A stretch of DNA of 5,443 bases. Origin: Sporomusa sp. (lineage in GTDB: Bacteria; Bacillota_C; Negativicutes; Sporomusales; Sporomusaceae). This document shows positions 1-5,443 of the stretch, piece after piece. A program made the translations under genes and the position numbers. A model generated the notes under the pieces. It was not told the origin of the DNA, did not search any database, and saw nothing but the letters and a program-made list of their open reading frames with translations. The first letter of the stretch is position 1; each line of letters opens with the position of its first letter. The DNA lies in NCBI GenBank assembly GCA_029256645.1, contig JAQSXM010000262.1, positions 1 through 5,443 of the forward strand, in the 5' to 3' direction.

Positions 1-221
1 TGATTATTATAACCTGGCCGGTTCTGTGGTGGTTGCTGTTGATTATTATAACCTGGCCGGTTCTGTGGTGGTTGCTGCTGATTATTATAACCTGGCCGGT
101 TCTGTGGCTGCTGTTGCTGATTATTGTAACCTGGCCGGTTCTGTGGTGGTTGCTGCTGATTGTTGTAACCTGGCCGGTTCTGTGGTGGTTGCTGCTGATT
201 GTTGTAACCTGGCCGGTTCTG
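1..221 (-). repeat. 39-bp tandem repeat inside infB (13-residue Q/N/P-rich unit)
   Basis: Period is exactly 39 bp, so the reading frame is kept. On the minus strand the units are 221-183, 182-144, 143-105, 104-66, 65-27 and a partial one at 26-1, continuing beyond the edge. Each begins with the invariant 15-mer CAGAACCGGCCAGGT (Gln-Asn-Arg-Pro-Gly). Units 1 and 2 are identical. Unit 3 reads QQQQP in place of QQQPP at its end. Remaining differences are synonymous: TAC AAC AAT in units 1-2, TAC AAT AAT in unit 3, TAT AAT AAT in units 4-6, and one CAG/CAA switch in unit 5. There are no unique spacers, so this is a coding minisatellite and not a CRISPR array. Confidence 0.97.
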
Positions 222-503
222 CGGCTCCGGAGCAGGAGTATGTAACTCTTTTACAGGCTGTGGTGTTTCACGTTGTTCGCTTCTAGCTATCTGCTGAACA
301 GGGTTTGCAGCCCGTACAGTATTCGTTTGTTCAGGCACGCCTGTCTTCCGGGCAAAAGTTCTTTCAATTGCCACCTTTGCATCATCATCCACGCTGCTCA
401 TATGATTCTTGGCAGAAATACTATGACGTCCTAAAATATCTATAATAACTTTACTGGTAGTACTATATTCCTTGGCTAATTCATATACTCTGTATTTGGA
501 CAT
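1..503 (-). CDS. infB: Translation initiation factor IF-2, N-terminal part (partial, runs off left edge)
   Basis: IF-2 is the GTPase that places initiator fMet-tRNA on the 30S subunit and promotes subunit joining. Only the first 167 codons are present; the gene is open to the window edge, so the G domain and tRNA-binding domains lie outside. Residues 1-52 (beginning MSKYRVYELAKEY) match the small helical IF2_N domain, with the typical ELAKE and 'DILGRHSISAKNHMSSVDD' stretch. Residues 53-94 are a polar linker. From residue 95 to the edge the protein is a tandem 13-residue repeat, QNRPGYNNQQQPP. The ATG at 503-501 is preceded by a G-rich ribosome binding site (GGGGGTGG, complement of 508-515) about 4 nt upstream. 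It lies 43 bp after ylxQ, as in other Bacillota nusA-infB operons. Identification rests on the N-terminal domain plus gene order. The repeat is unusually regular for this otherwise variable linker. Confidence 0.93.
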   Translation of the reverse strand, partial: MSKYRVYELAKEYSTTSKVIIDILGRHSISAKNHMSSVDDDAKVAIERTFARKTGVPEQTNTVRAANPVQQIARSEQRETPQPVKELHTPAPEPQNRPGYNNQQQPPQNRPGYNNQQQPPQNRPGYNNQQQQPQNRPGYNNQQQPPQNRPGYNNQQQPPQNRPGYNN

Positions 504-546
504 TGATCCACCCCCATTTTCTTTCTCTCCCACGGTAACATTTCGT

Positions 547-852
547 TTACTCTTCGAGAGCTTTAACAACTAATTTAACAAAACCTTCATCGGTTATAAC
601 CACAGCGGCCCGTAATGCTTTTCCGATAGAATTGCCTAATTGGTCTTTTGACAAGGCACAATAGACGGCAATATTCCTGAATTCGGCCTGATATTGATAT
701 TCTTTTTTTGTACTGTTAGATGCATCTTTAGCAATAATAAGCAGTCTAGCTTTACCTGATTTGAGAGCACCCTGCACGGCAAAATCGCCAGATACTACTT
801 TACCTGCTTTTTGAGCCAAGCCCAAAAGTGACATTAGCTTTTGCTCATTCAT
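547..852 (-). CDS. ylxQ: L7Ae/L30e-family RNA-binding protein YlxQ
   Basis: A 101-residue protein of the ribosomal L7Ae/L30e/S12e/Gadd45 superfamily, the usual length for YlxQ. Family hallmarks are visible: GLAQKAGKVVSGDFAVQGAL near residues 11-30, which includes the RNA-contacting G-x-x-x-x-A pattern; the hydrophobic strand ARLLIIAKDAS (35-45); and the C-terminal LSKDQLGNSIGKALRAAVV (67-85). L7Ae-type proteins bind kink-turn RNA; the cellular target of YlxQ is poorly defined, so a ribosome- or RNA-associated role is inferred from family and context. The ATG overlaps the rnpM stop (ATGA, 852-849), with only a weak G-rich stretch upstream, so translation is probably coupled to rnpM. It ends in TAA 43 bp before infB. 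Confidence 0.92.
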   Translation of the reverse strand: MNEQKLMSLLGLAQKAGKVVSGDFAVQGALKSGKARLLIIAKDASNSTKKEYQYQAEFRNIAVYCALSKDQLGNSIGKALRAAVVITDEGFVKLVVKALEE

Positions 853-1112
853 TCTATAATTCCAACCCTAAGAGCATTATAAACATCTTCAGCAATCTGC
901 TGTTTAAGAGCTCTTTCCAGTCGTTTTTCCTTAAAAGCTTTGGTCAAACACTGCTCACTACGGCACATATATGCACCCCTGCCGGCTTTTTTCCCGGTTG
1001 GGTCAAGCACAACTTCCCCTTCTGGCGACCTAACAACTCTCAGCAATTCCTTTTTTGATTTCATTTCTTGACAGCCAACACACATTCTGAGAGGAATTTT
1101 TTTTGGTTTCAC
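849..1112 (-). CDS. rnpM: RNase P modulator RnpM (YlxR family)
   Basis: An 87-residue YlxR-family (DUF448) protein. Diagnostic motifs are PLRMCVGCQ (7-15), KELLRVVRSPEG (21-32) and DPTGKKAGRGAYMC (37-50), the last containing the conserved GRGAY loop. Cysteines 11, 14, 50 and 55 are present, but I do not claim metal binding. The B. subtilis homologue has been reported to bind and modulate RNase P, hence the name RnpM; the older symbol is ylxR. The start is GTG (1112-1110), overlapping the nusA stop as GTGA. This choice is supported by a strong GGAGGA site (complement of 1119-1124) 6 nt upstream and by normal family length. The stop overlaps the ylxQ start by 4 bp. This tight packing fits co-translation of nusA, rnpM and ylxQ. 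Confidence 0.94.
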   Translation of the reverse strand: MKPKKIPLRMCVGCQEMKSKKELLRVVRSPEGEVVLDPTGKKAGRGAYMCRSEQCLTKAFKEKRLERALKQQIAEDVYNALRVGIIE

Positions 1113-2188
1113 ACCATTTCCTCCAACACAGGACTTGGAGAAAAAGCGGGTGATTGAGCAGCCTGTGATTCACTCTTGATATCAATCTTCCAGCCGGTAA
1201 GCTTAGCAGCAAGACGAGCATTCTGCCCTTCTTTGCCTATGGCCAACGACAGTTGATAGTCAGGAACGACTACCCGTGACATCTTTTCTGTTTCTTGAAC
1301 TTCTACTGAAACTACCTTCGCGGGGCTTAATGCATTTGCTATATATTTAGCCGGATCGGCGTTCCATTTGACTATATCAATTTTTTCCCCTTTTAACTCG
1401 TTAACAATAGTCTGTACCCTCATCCCTTTATGTCCCACACATGATCCTACAGGATCAACTGTTTCATCACGAGAATAAACTGCAATTTTGGATCGCAGAC
1501 CAGGTTCACGCGCTACTGATTTTATTTCAACAACACCATCATGGATTTCCGGGACTTCCAATTCAAACAAACGTTTCAAAAGCCCTGGATGGGTTCTAGA
1601 CACCAGGATTTGCGGCCCTTTGGTTGTTTTTTTGACTTCAACAATATAGCTTTTCAGTCGATCACCATGTTTGTATGTCTCTTCTGGAATCTGTTCAGAC
1701 GGTGCTAAAATGGCTTCAGCCTTACCCAGATCAATAAATACATTCTTTTGCTCGATACGCTGGACAATTCCTGTCACAATATCGCTTTCCCGATTGGAAA
1801 ACTCTTCGTAGATCATTCCCCGTTCAGCTTCCCTAATTCTTTGGACTACTACCTGTTTAGCTGTTTGAGCTGCAATACGTCCAAAATTTTTCGGTGTAAC
1901 TTCAAGCTCAACCACATCATCAATCTCATAACGTGGATCAATTGCCTTAGCTTCATTAAGCGACAATTCAAGACGTGTATCAGTGACCTCTTGTATAACA
2001 TTTTTTCGTGCATATACATGTATTTCACCGGTAGTCCGGTCTAATGATACCCGTACGTTTTGAGCTGAGCCAAAATTACGTTTATATGCCGAAATTAAAG
2101 CAGCCTCGATTGCATCAAACAGTACCTCAGGTGCAATCCCCTTTTCTTTTCCTAGCTGTTCAAATGCTTGCATAAATTCTGCATTCAT
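1109..2188 (-). CDS. nusA: Transcription termination/antitermination factor NusA
   Basis: NusA binds RNA polymerase and nascent RNA, stimulating pausing, intrinsic termination and, in antitermination complexes, readthrough. The 359-residue protein shows the normal order: an N-terminal RNAP-binding domain (about 1-125, MNAEFMQAFEQLGKEKGIAPE...), an S1 domain (about 135-200, DIVTGIVQRIEQKNVFIDLG), KH1 with DPVGSCVGHKGMRVQ (245-259, GxxG loop GHKG 252-255) and KH2 with LAIGKEGQNARLAAKLTGW (315-333, loop GKEG 318-321). It ends in a short Ser/Pro-rich tail at residue 359, without the C-terminal acidic repeats of E. coli NusA, as is usual in Bacillota. The ATG at 2188 has a G-run (complement of 2199-2203) about 10 nt upstream. 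It lies 32 bp after rimP and overlaps rnpM by 4 bp. Confidence 0.97.
   Translation of the reverse strand: MNAEFMQAFEQLGKEKGIAPEVLFDAIEAALISAYKRNFGSAQNVRVSLDRTTGEIHVYARKNVIQEVTDTRLELSLNEAKAIDPRYEIDDVVELEVTPKNFGRIAAQTAKQVVVQRIREAERGMIYEEFSNRESDIVTGIVQRIEQKNVFIDLGKAEAILAPSEQIPEETYKHGDRLKSYIVEVKKTTKGPQILVSRTHPGLLKRLFELEVPEIHDGVVEIKSVAREPGLRSKIAVYSRDETVDPVGSCVGHKGMRVQTIVNELKGEKIDIVKWNADPAKYIANALSPAKVVSVEVQETEKMSRVVVPDYQLSLAIGKEGQNARLAAKLTGWKIDIKSESQAAQSPAFSPSPVLEEMV
1119..1124 (-). promoter_or_regulatory. Ribosome binding site deciding the GTG start of rnpM
   Basis: GGAGGA on the minus strand lies 6 nt upstream of the GTG at 1112 and inside the last codons of nusA. It supports the GTG as the true start, giving the GTGA stop/start overlap with nusA. 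Confidence 0.8.
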
Positions 2189-2220
2189 TAATTATATACC
2201 CCCTATTCAATTTTCAGTGC

Positions 2221-2679
2221 CTAAAACTCAATGTGAAGTCTGATTTGGGCAGCTTTTGCTCGTGGAATGTTCACAGCCTGACCATCAACCTCAACATGAA
2301 TATCGCCATCAACCAAACCAATTAGTTTTCCTATTAATATCTTTTGACCATTGATTGGCTCATATGTCTTTATTTCCACTTTATCGCCAGCATGCCGAAT
2401 AAAATCGCGTTCTTTTTTTAGCGGACGATCAAGACCAGGCGAAGAAACTTCGAGATAATAATGATCTTTTATTAAATCTGTTTCGTCTAATTTAGTTTCA
2501 ATACGTTCACTTACCCATTGGCAGTCATCAATTTCAATACCAGACTCTTTGTTTAAAAATATCCTAAGATACCAGTCGCGTTCTTTAACGTATTCGACAT
2601 CAACCAATTCAAGATCACTTTCTGCTATAATATCAGAAACAAGTTTTTCAACAACTGCTTCTATTTTTTCTGTTAACAT
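2221..2679 (-). CDS. rimP: Ribosome maturation factor RimP
   Basis: RimP (YlxS in Bacillus) is needed for 30S subunit maturation. The 152-residue length is typical. The N-terminal alpha/beta domain (about 1-85) contains ELVDVEYVKERDWYLRIFLN and ends in the family signature YLEVSSPGLDRPLK (75-88). The C-terminal SH3-like beta domain follows (about 90-152), with KIEIKTY-type strands, a GKLIGLVDGDIHVEVDG core and a closing IRLHIEF. The ATG at 2679 follows a strong GGAGGT (complement of 2691-2696) with an 11-nt gap, slightly long. Upstream TTG and GTG triplets near it are out of frame. It is the first gene after polC and, from the promoter in the gap, probably the first gene of the rimP-nusA-rnpM-ylxQ-infB operon. 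The stop is TAG. Confidence 0.96.
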   Translation of the reverse strand: MLTEKIEAVVEKLVSDIIAESDLELVDVEYVKERDWYLRIFLNKESGIEIDDCQWVSERIETKLDETDLIKDHYYLEVSSPGLDRPLKKERDFIRHAGDKVEIKTYEPINGQKILIGKLIGLVDGDIHVEVDGQAVNIPRAKAAQIRLHIEF

Positions 2680-2690
2680 GTCTTGTCAAC

Positions 2691-2696
2691 ACCTCC
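2691..2696 (-). promoter_or_regulatory. Ribosome binding site of rimP
   Basis: GGAGGT on the minus strand, 11 nt before the ATG at 2679. It is the only strong Shine-Dalgarno match near the 5' end of the gene and fixes the start. Confidence 0.8.
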
Positions 2697-2750
2697 GATT
2701 AACGGCTTGAATAGCCATAACTGTCTCTTACTTTGTATTGTTACCTGATA

Positions 2751-2780
2751 TCTTACCCCTCATACCTGATTATGGTAAGA
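2751..2780 (-). other. Potential stem-loop in the rimP leader
   Basis: TCTTACC (2751-2757 on the plus strand) is complementary to GGTAAGA (2774-2780). With a 4-nt bulge, inner CATA/TATG pairs can also form, giving about 10 base pairs. The arm at 2774-2780 could alternatively pair with a second copy of the same partner at 2726-2731. It has no U-tract, so it is not a terminator by itself. Function is unknown and the structure is moderate in strength. Confidence 0.35.
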
Positions 2781-2805
2781 ACTATTAGCTCCTAAAATAA
2801 GATGA

Positions 2806-2832
2806 AAGAGTGGGTGCTCGGTACCCACTCTT
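2806..2832 (-). terminator. Hairpin after polC: intrinsic terminator or rimP-leader attenuator
   Basis: A perfect 10-bp inverted repeat, AAGAGTGGGT (2806-2815) and ACCCACTCTT (2823-2832), surrounds a 7-nt loop. Read on the minus strand it is followed by a broken T-rich stretch (TTTCATCTTATTTT), a moderate U-tract. The plus-strand side is purine-rich, so it works only for leftward transcription. It lies 84 bp past the polC stop, suiting a polC terminator. But the best rimP promoter lies upstream of it (2863-2891), so transcripts from that promoter must also cross it. It may therefore be a leaky terminator or a conditional attenuator. Confidence 0.55.
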
Positions 2833-2862
2833 GAAGAAGTCAAATACTTTTATACTGCAATT

Positions 2863-2891
2863 ATTATACCATTAAAATGGTAATCTTACAA
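2863..2891 (-). promoter_or_regulatory. Sigma-70/SigA-type promoter for the rimP-nusA-infB operon
   Basis: On the minus strand, a -35 element TTGTAA (complement of 2886-2891), a 17-bp spacer and a perfect -10 element TATAAT (complement of 2863-2868) lie in the first bases after polC. The expected transcription start is near 2856, giving a leader of about 177 nt before rimP. Spacing is ideal and the -10 is consensus; the -35 matches 4 of 6. No experimental support is available from the sequence. Confidence 0.6.
2867..2882. promoter_or_regulatory. 16-bp palindrome overlapping the rimP promoter (candidate operator)
   Basis: TACCATTAAAATGGTA is a perfect dyad: 7-bp arms TACCATT and AATGGTA around a central AA. 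It covers most of the spacer and the upstream end of the -10 box, where a bound repressor would block RNA polymerase. In RNA it would be a weak, AU-rich hairpin without a T-tract. No known operator is recognised. AT-rich short palindromes can arise by chance. Confidence 0.35.
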
Positions 2892-2915
2892 CCAGCTTTA
2901 GTCAAATTATTGAAG

Positions 2916-5443
2916 TCAGGCAAAAAGCATAATTTGATCTGAATCATCCAGCCCAACCAGGCAACCGTGTGTCTTTAAAATATCAATAACTGTTTTAGAA
3001 ACACGACTCCGCGAGCGTACATCTTCAATAGACGAAAAATGTCTGATTTCACGAGCTGCTACAATATTATGTGCAGCTGATACACCTACTCCCTGTAGAG
3101 AACCAAGCGGCGGCAACAGACCATTATCAACAATCTGGAATTTTGTAGCGTCTGATTTATATAAATCTACATGGTGGAATATAAATCCGCGCAAGTACAT
3201 TTCGTGGGCCATTTCCAGGATTGTCTGGATACTTTTCTCTTTTACTGTAAGTGTATTCCCTTTTTCCTCCAGACTCACCAGTTCAGACTTAAGTACCTTC
3301 TCGCCCTTAACAATCAGGTCGGCATCAAAATCTGTAGCTCTAACAGTAAAATAAGCGGCATAAAAGGCTAGCGGATGATGTACCTTACAATAGGCTATGC
3401 GAAAAGCCATCATAACATAGGCTACCGCATGGGCTTTAGGGAACATGTATTTTATCTTCTGACAGGATTCAACATACCACTCAGGCACATTCTTAGCCTG
3501 TAGCTTCTCAACATCATCAGGTTTCACCCCTTTGCCTTTCCGCACACTTTCCATAACTTTGAAGGCCACCTGCGGATCAACACCCTTATGTATAAGGTAA
3601 ACCATAATGTCATCCCGGGCAGAAATAGCTTCCGACAGTTTAGCTGTGCCATTTCTAATAAGGTCCTGTGCATTATTCAGCCAAACGTCAGTACCGTGAG
3701 AAAAACCACTTATCCGTACCAATTCACTAAATGTCTTGGGTTTCGTGTCCTCAAGCATTTGCCGTACAAACTTAGTACCAAATTCAGGTATACCAAAGGT
3801 GGCAACCGTGCTATTAAGGGCATCAGGAGTAAGCTTTAGCGCATGGGTTGATGAAAACAAGCTCATAGTTATCCTATCATCAAAGGGAATAGTTTTTGCA
3901 TCAATCCCGGTTAAGTCTTCAAGCATCTTAATTACGGTCGGATCGTCATGGCCCAGAATGTCAAGCTTAACCAAACGACTGCTAATTGAATGATAATCGA
4001 AATGAGTCGTGATTGTTGTAGAATTTTTGTCATCTGCCGGATATTGGATAGGCGTAAAATGATGCACATCCATATCGCGCGGAATAACCATGATACCGCC
4101 GGGATGTTGCCCAGTAGTTCTTTTTACGCCGGTACACCCACCAAGAAGCCTGTTGATATGAGCATTACGTGAGGCAGAGCCTTTTTCACTTAAGTAGTTC
4201 TTAACAAATCCGTAGGCAGTTTTTTCAGCAATTGTCGCAATTGTTCCTGCTCTAAATACATTATCCCGGCCAAAGAGCTCCTCGGTATATTTATGAGCTA
4301 CAGGCTGATAATCACCGGAAAAGTTAAGATCAATATCAGGAACCTTGTCACCATGGAACCCCATAAACACCGCAAACGGAATGTCATGCCCGTTTTTCTC
4401 CATTCGTGTCTGGCATTTAGGGCACTCTTTATCAGGCAAATCAAAGCCGCCTCCATAACTACCGTCAGTGATAAACTCACTGTATTTACAGGCAGGACAC
4501 CGCCAGTGCGGTGGCAGTGGATTAACTTCAGTTATCCCTGTCATTGTGGCGACAAACGAGGAGCCGACCGACCCCCTTGATCCTACCAGATAGCCATCGT
4601 CCATCGATTTTTTAACAAGTTTATGGGCAATAAGATATAATACGGCAAACCCGTTATTGATGATAGAATTCAGCTCATATTTAAGACGGTCTGACACTAG
4701 CTCAGGCAATGGCGTTCCATACAGCAATTCTGCCTTTTTGTAAGACATATCCTTTACTTCTTCTTCTGCGCCGGGAATTTGCGGCGAATATAATTCTTCC
4801 GGTATAGGTTTAATATTCTCAATCAGATCATTGATATAACGTGGGGTTTCTATTACCACCTCATAGGCTTTGTCAGCCCCGAGATAACTAAACTCAGATA
4901 ACATCTCATCAGTTGTCCGGAAAAAAAGCGGCGGCTGTTGATCCGCATCATCGTATCCTTGTCCAGCCATAAGGATACGGCGGTATATTTCGTCTTCCGG
5001 GTTTAAAAAGTGCACATCACAAGTGGCAACAACCGGCTTGCCTAATTTTTTCCCAATATCGCAAACCCTTATATTAATATCGCGCAGGCCTTGTTCATCC
5101 GCCACTTTTCCTTTACGCAACAAAAATTGATTGTTACTGGTTGGCTGAATCTCAAGATAGTCGTAATACTTGGCAATATTTATTAATTCTTCTTCATTGC
5201 TCCCATTTATCATCGCATGGATTAACTCGCCGGCTTCGCAGGCTGAACCTAATATCAGTCCTTCACGATATCCATCAAGTATTTTACGGGGTATGCGTGG
5301 TTTACGATGCAAGTACCGAAGATGAGAGATTGATACCAGACGATATAGATTACGCAACCCAATGTTATTTTGGGCTAAAATTATGATATGACGGGATTGG
5401 TTGATATCCTCATCAAAAAGATAGCCCTCCATACCATAAATCA
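2916..5443 (-). CDS. polC: DNA polymerase III alpha subunit, PolC type (partial; exonuclease insertion absent)
   Basis: PolC is the replicative DNA polymerase of Bacillota. The C-terminal 841 codons are present and the frame stays open to the right edge; the Met at 5432 is internal (preceded by Ile-Tyr-Gly), not the start. Numbering from that Met: PHP domain (to about 230, ATCDVHFL 136-143), polymerase motif GSRGSVGSS (284-292), a four-Cys zinc site (C312, C315, C337, C340), palm PDIDLNFSG with D366 and D368, third catalytic Asp D491 in [16 protein letters not shown] (579-585), a duplex-binding HhH-like tail, and a C-terminal clamp-binding motif QIMLF (833-837) plus one Ala. D366/D368/D491 have the same spacing as the catalytic Asp triad of Geobacillus PolC. 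Oddity: MEGYLFDED runs straight into [11 protein letters not shown], where about 200 residues of DnaQ-like 3'-5' exonuclease are normally inserted. The gene ends in TGA 25 bp before the rimP -35 box. Confidence 0.96.
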   Translation of the reverse strand, partial: IYGMEGYLFDEDINQSRHIIILAQNNIGLRNLYRLVSISHLRYLHRKPRIPRKILDGYREGLILGSACEAGELIHAMINGSNEEELINIAKYYDYLEIQPTSNNQFLLRKGKVADEQGLRDINIRVCDIGKKLGKPVVATCDVHFLNPEDEIYRRILMAGQGYDDADQQPPLFFRTTDEMLSEFSYLGADKAYEVVIETPRYINDLIENIKPIPEELYSPQIPGAEEEVKDMSYKKAELLYGTPLPELVSDRLKYELNSIINNGFAVLYLIAHKLVKKSMDDGYLVGSRGSVGSSFVATMTGITEVNPLPPHWRCPACKYSEFITDGSYGGGFDLPDKECPKCQTRMEKNGHDIPFAVFMGFHGDKVPDIDLNFSGDYQPVAHKYTEELFGRDNVFRAGTIATIAEKTAYGFVKNYLSEKGSASRNAHINRLLGGCTGVKRTTGQHPGGIMVIPRDMDVHHFTPIQYPADDKNSTTITTHFDYHSISSRLVKLDILGHDDPTVIKMLEDLTGIDAKTIPFDDRITMSLFSSTHALKLTPDALNSTVATFGIPEFGTKFVRQMLEDTKPKTFSELVRISGFSHGTDVWLNNAQDLIRNGTAKLSEAISARDDIMVYLIHKGVDPQVAFKVMESVRKGKGVKPDDVEKLQAKNVPEWYVESCQKIKYMFPKAHAVAYVMMAFRIAYCKVHHPLAFYAAYFTVRATDFDADLIVKGEKVLKSELVSLEEKGNTLTVKEKSIQTILEMAHEMYLRGFIFHHVDLYKSDATKFQIVDNGLLPPLGSLQGVGVSAAHNIVAAREIRHFSSIEDVRSRSRVSKTVIDILKTHGCLVGLDDSDQIMLFA

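Larger units (their letters stand above)
2680..2915. other. polC-rimP intergenic region
   Basis: This 236-bp gap is the only sizeable non-coding stretch. In minus-strand order it contains the promoter and its palindrome, the strong 10-bp hairpin, a weaker stem-loop, a possible 10-codon ORF (2718-2686, ATG to TGA) whose stop lies downstream of the rimP ribosome binding site, and the rimP ribosome binding site. I see no tRNA, no T-box or other known riboswitch core, and no transposon remnant. Confidence 0.7.

Noticed and set aside
1..221. Possible CRISPR array because of regular 39-bp repeats
   Set aside because: The repeats are contiguous with no unique spacers, keep the reading frame, and lie inside infB on the minus strand.
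26..286. Plus-strand open frames over the repeat (26-286 and 33-245), one resembling a very hydrophobic Leu/Ile/Trp membrane protein
   Set aside because: They are antisense shadows of the infB repeat. Because the period is a multiple of 3, one open unit keeps the whole frame open. There is no supporting ribosome binding site or homology, and infB is well supported on the other strand.
1030..1221. Minus-strand 63-codon frame overlapping the nusA 3' end and rnpM
   Set aside because: It is out of frame with two well-identified genes and shows no recognisable protein pattern.
2899..2905. TTGACT (complement of 2900-2905) as an alternative -35 for rimP
   Set aside because: The hexamer 17 bp downstream is TACCAT, a poor -10. 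The TTGTAA/TATAAT pair fits better.
3171..5386. Several plus-strand frames of 60-95 codons opposite polC, and a minus-strand frame at 4298-4480
   Set aside because: All lie within the conserved polC coding sequence in other frames, with no recognisable domains; they are shadows.
5430..5432. ATG at 5432 as the polC start
   Set aside because: The frame continues upstream to the edge with Ile-Tyr-Gly, which completes the conserved PHP strand. The N-terminal OB-like and first PHP parts of PolC must lie outside the window.
1..5443. A hidden defence, mobile or otherwise undescribed gene system
   Set aside because: The entire window is accounted for by a conserved housekeeping gene cluster with short gaps. 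No transposase, integrase, toxin-antitoxin pair, tRNA attachment site or atypical gene insertion is visible.

Overview
The window is a conserved housekeeping block of a low-to-medium GC Gram-positive-type bacterium (Bacillota), with every gene on the minus strand. Reading 5'->3' along the minus strand (right to left), the order is polC (3' two-thirds), a 236-bp gap, rimP, nusA, rnpM (ylxR), ylxQ (L7Ae family) and infB (5' end only). This is the classic Bacillota polC-rimP-nusA-ylxR-ylxQ-infB arrangement. The presence of PolC itself, and a NusA that stops after KH2 without the proteobacterial C-terminal acidic repeats, both support Bacillota. A Negativicutes/Sporomusa-like lineage is my guess from overall impression and is not proven by the sequence.

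Layout: 5443-2916 is the replicative DNA polymerase PolC, running off the right edge. 2915-2680 is the only real intergenic region. It holds a good sigma-70-type promoter (TTGTAA, 17 bp, TATAAT) overlapped by a perfect 16-bp palindrome, then a GC-rich hairpin that could be a terminator or an attenuator, then a second potential stem-loop before the rimP ribosome binding site. 2679-2221 is rimP, 2188-1109 nusA, 1112-849 rnpM and 852-547 ylxQ. nusA/rnpM and rnpM/ylxQ overlap by 4 bp (GTGA and ATGA), which suggests translational coupling. 503-1 is the N-terminus of translation initiation factor IF-2, running off the left edge within a 39-bp tandem repeat.

The genes connect replication (PolC) with transcription elongation/termination (NusA), 30S maturation (RimP), RNA-binding accessory proteins (RnpM, YlxQ) and translation initiation (IF-2). 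The rimP-infB part is most likely one operon driven by the promoter just after polC.

Two things stand out. First, PolC has a continuous PHP domain at the point where the 3'-5' proofreading exonuclease is normally inserted, so the exonuclease domain is missing from its canonical place. Second, the IF-2 N-terminal linker contains at least 5.7 nearly perfect copies of a 13-residue Q/N/P/R/G/Y-rich repeat resembling a prion-like disordered segment. I found no mobile element, CRISPR, tRNA/rRNA or defence system.
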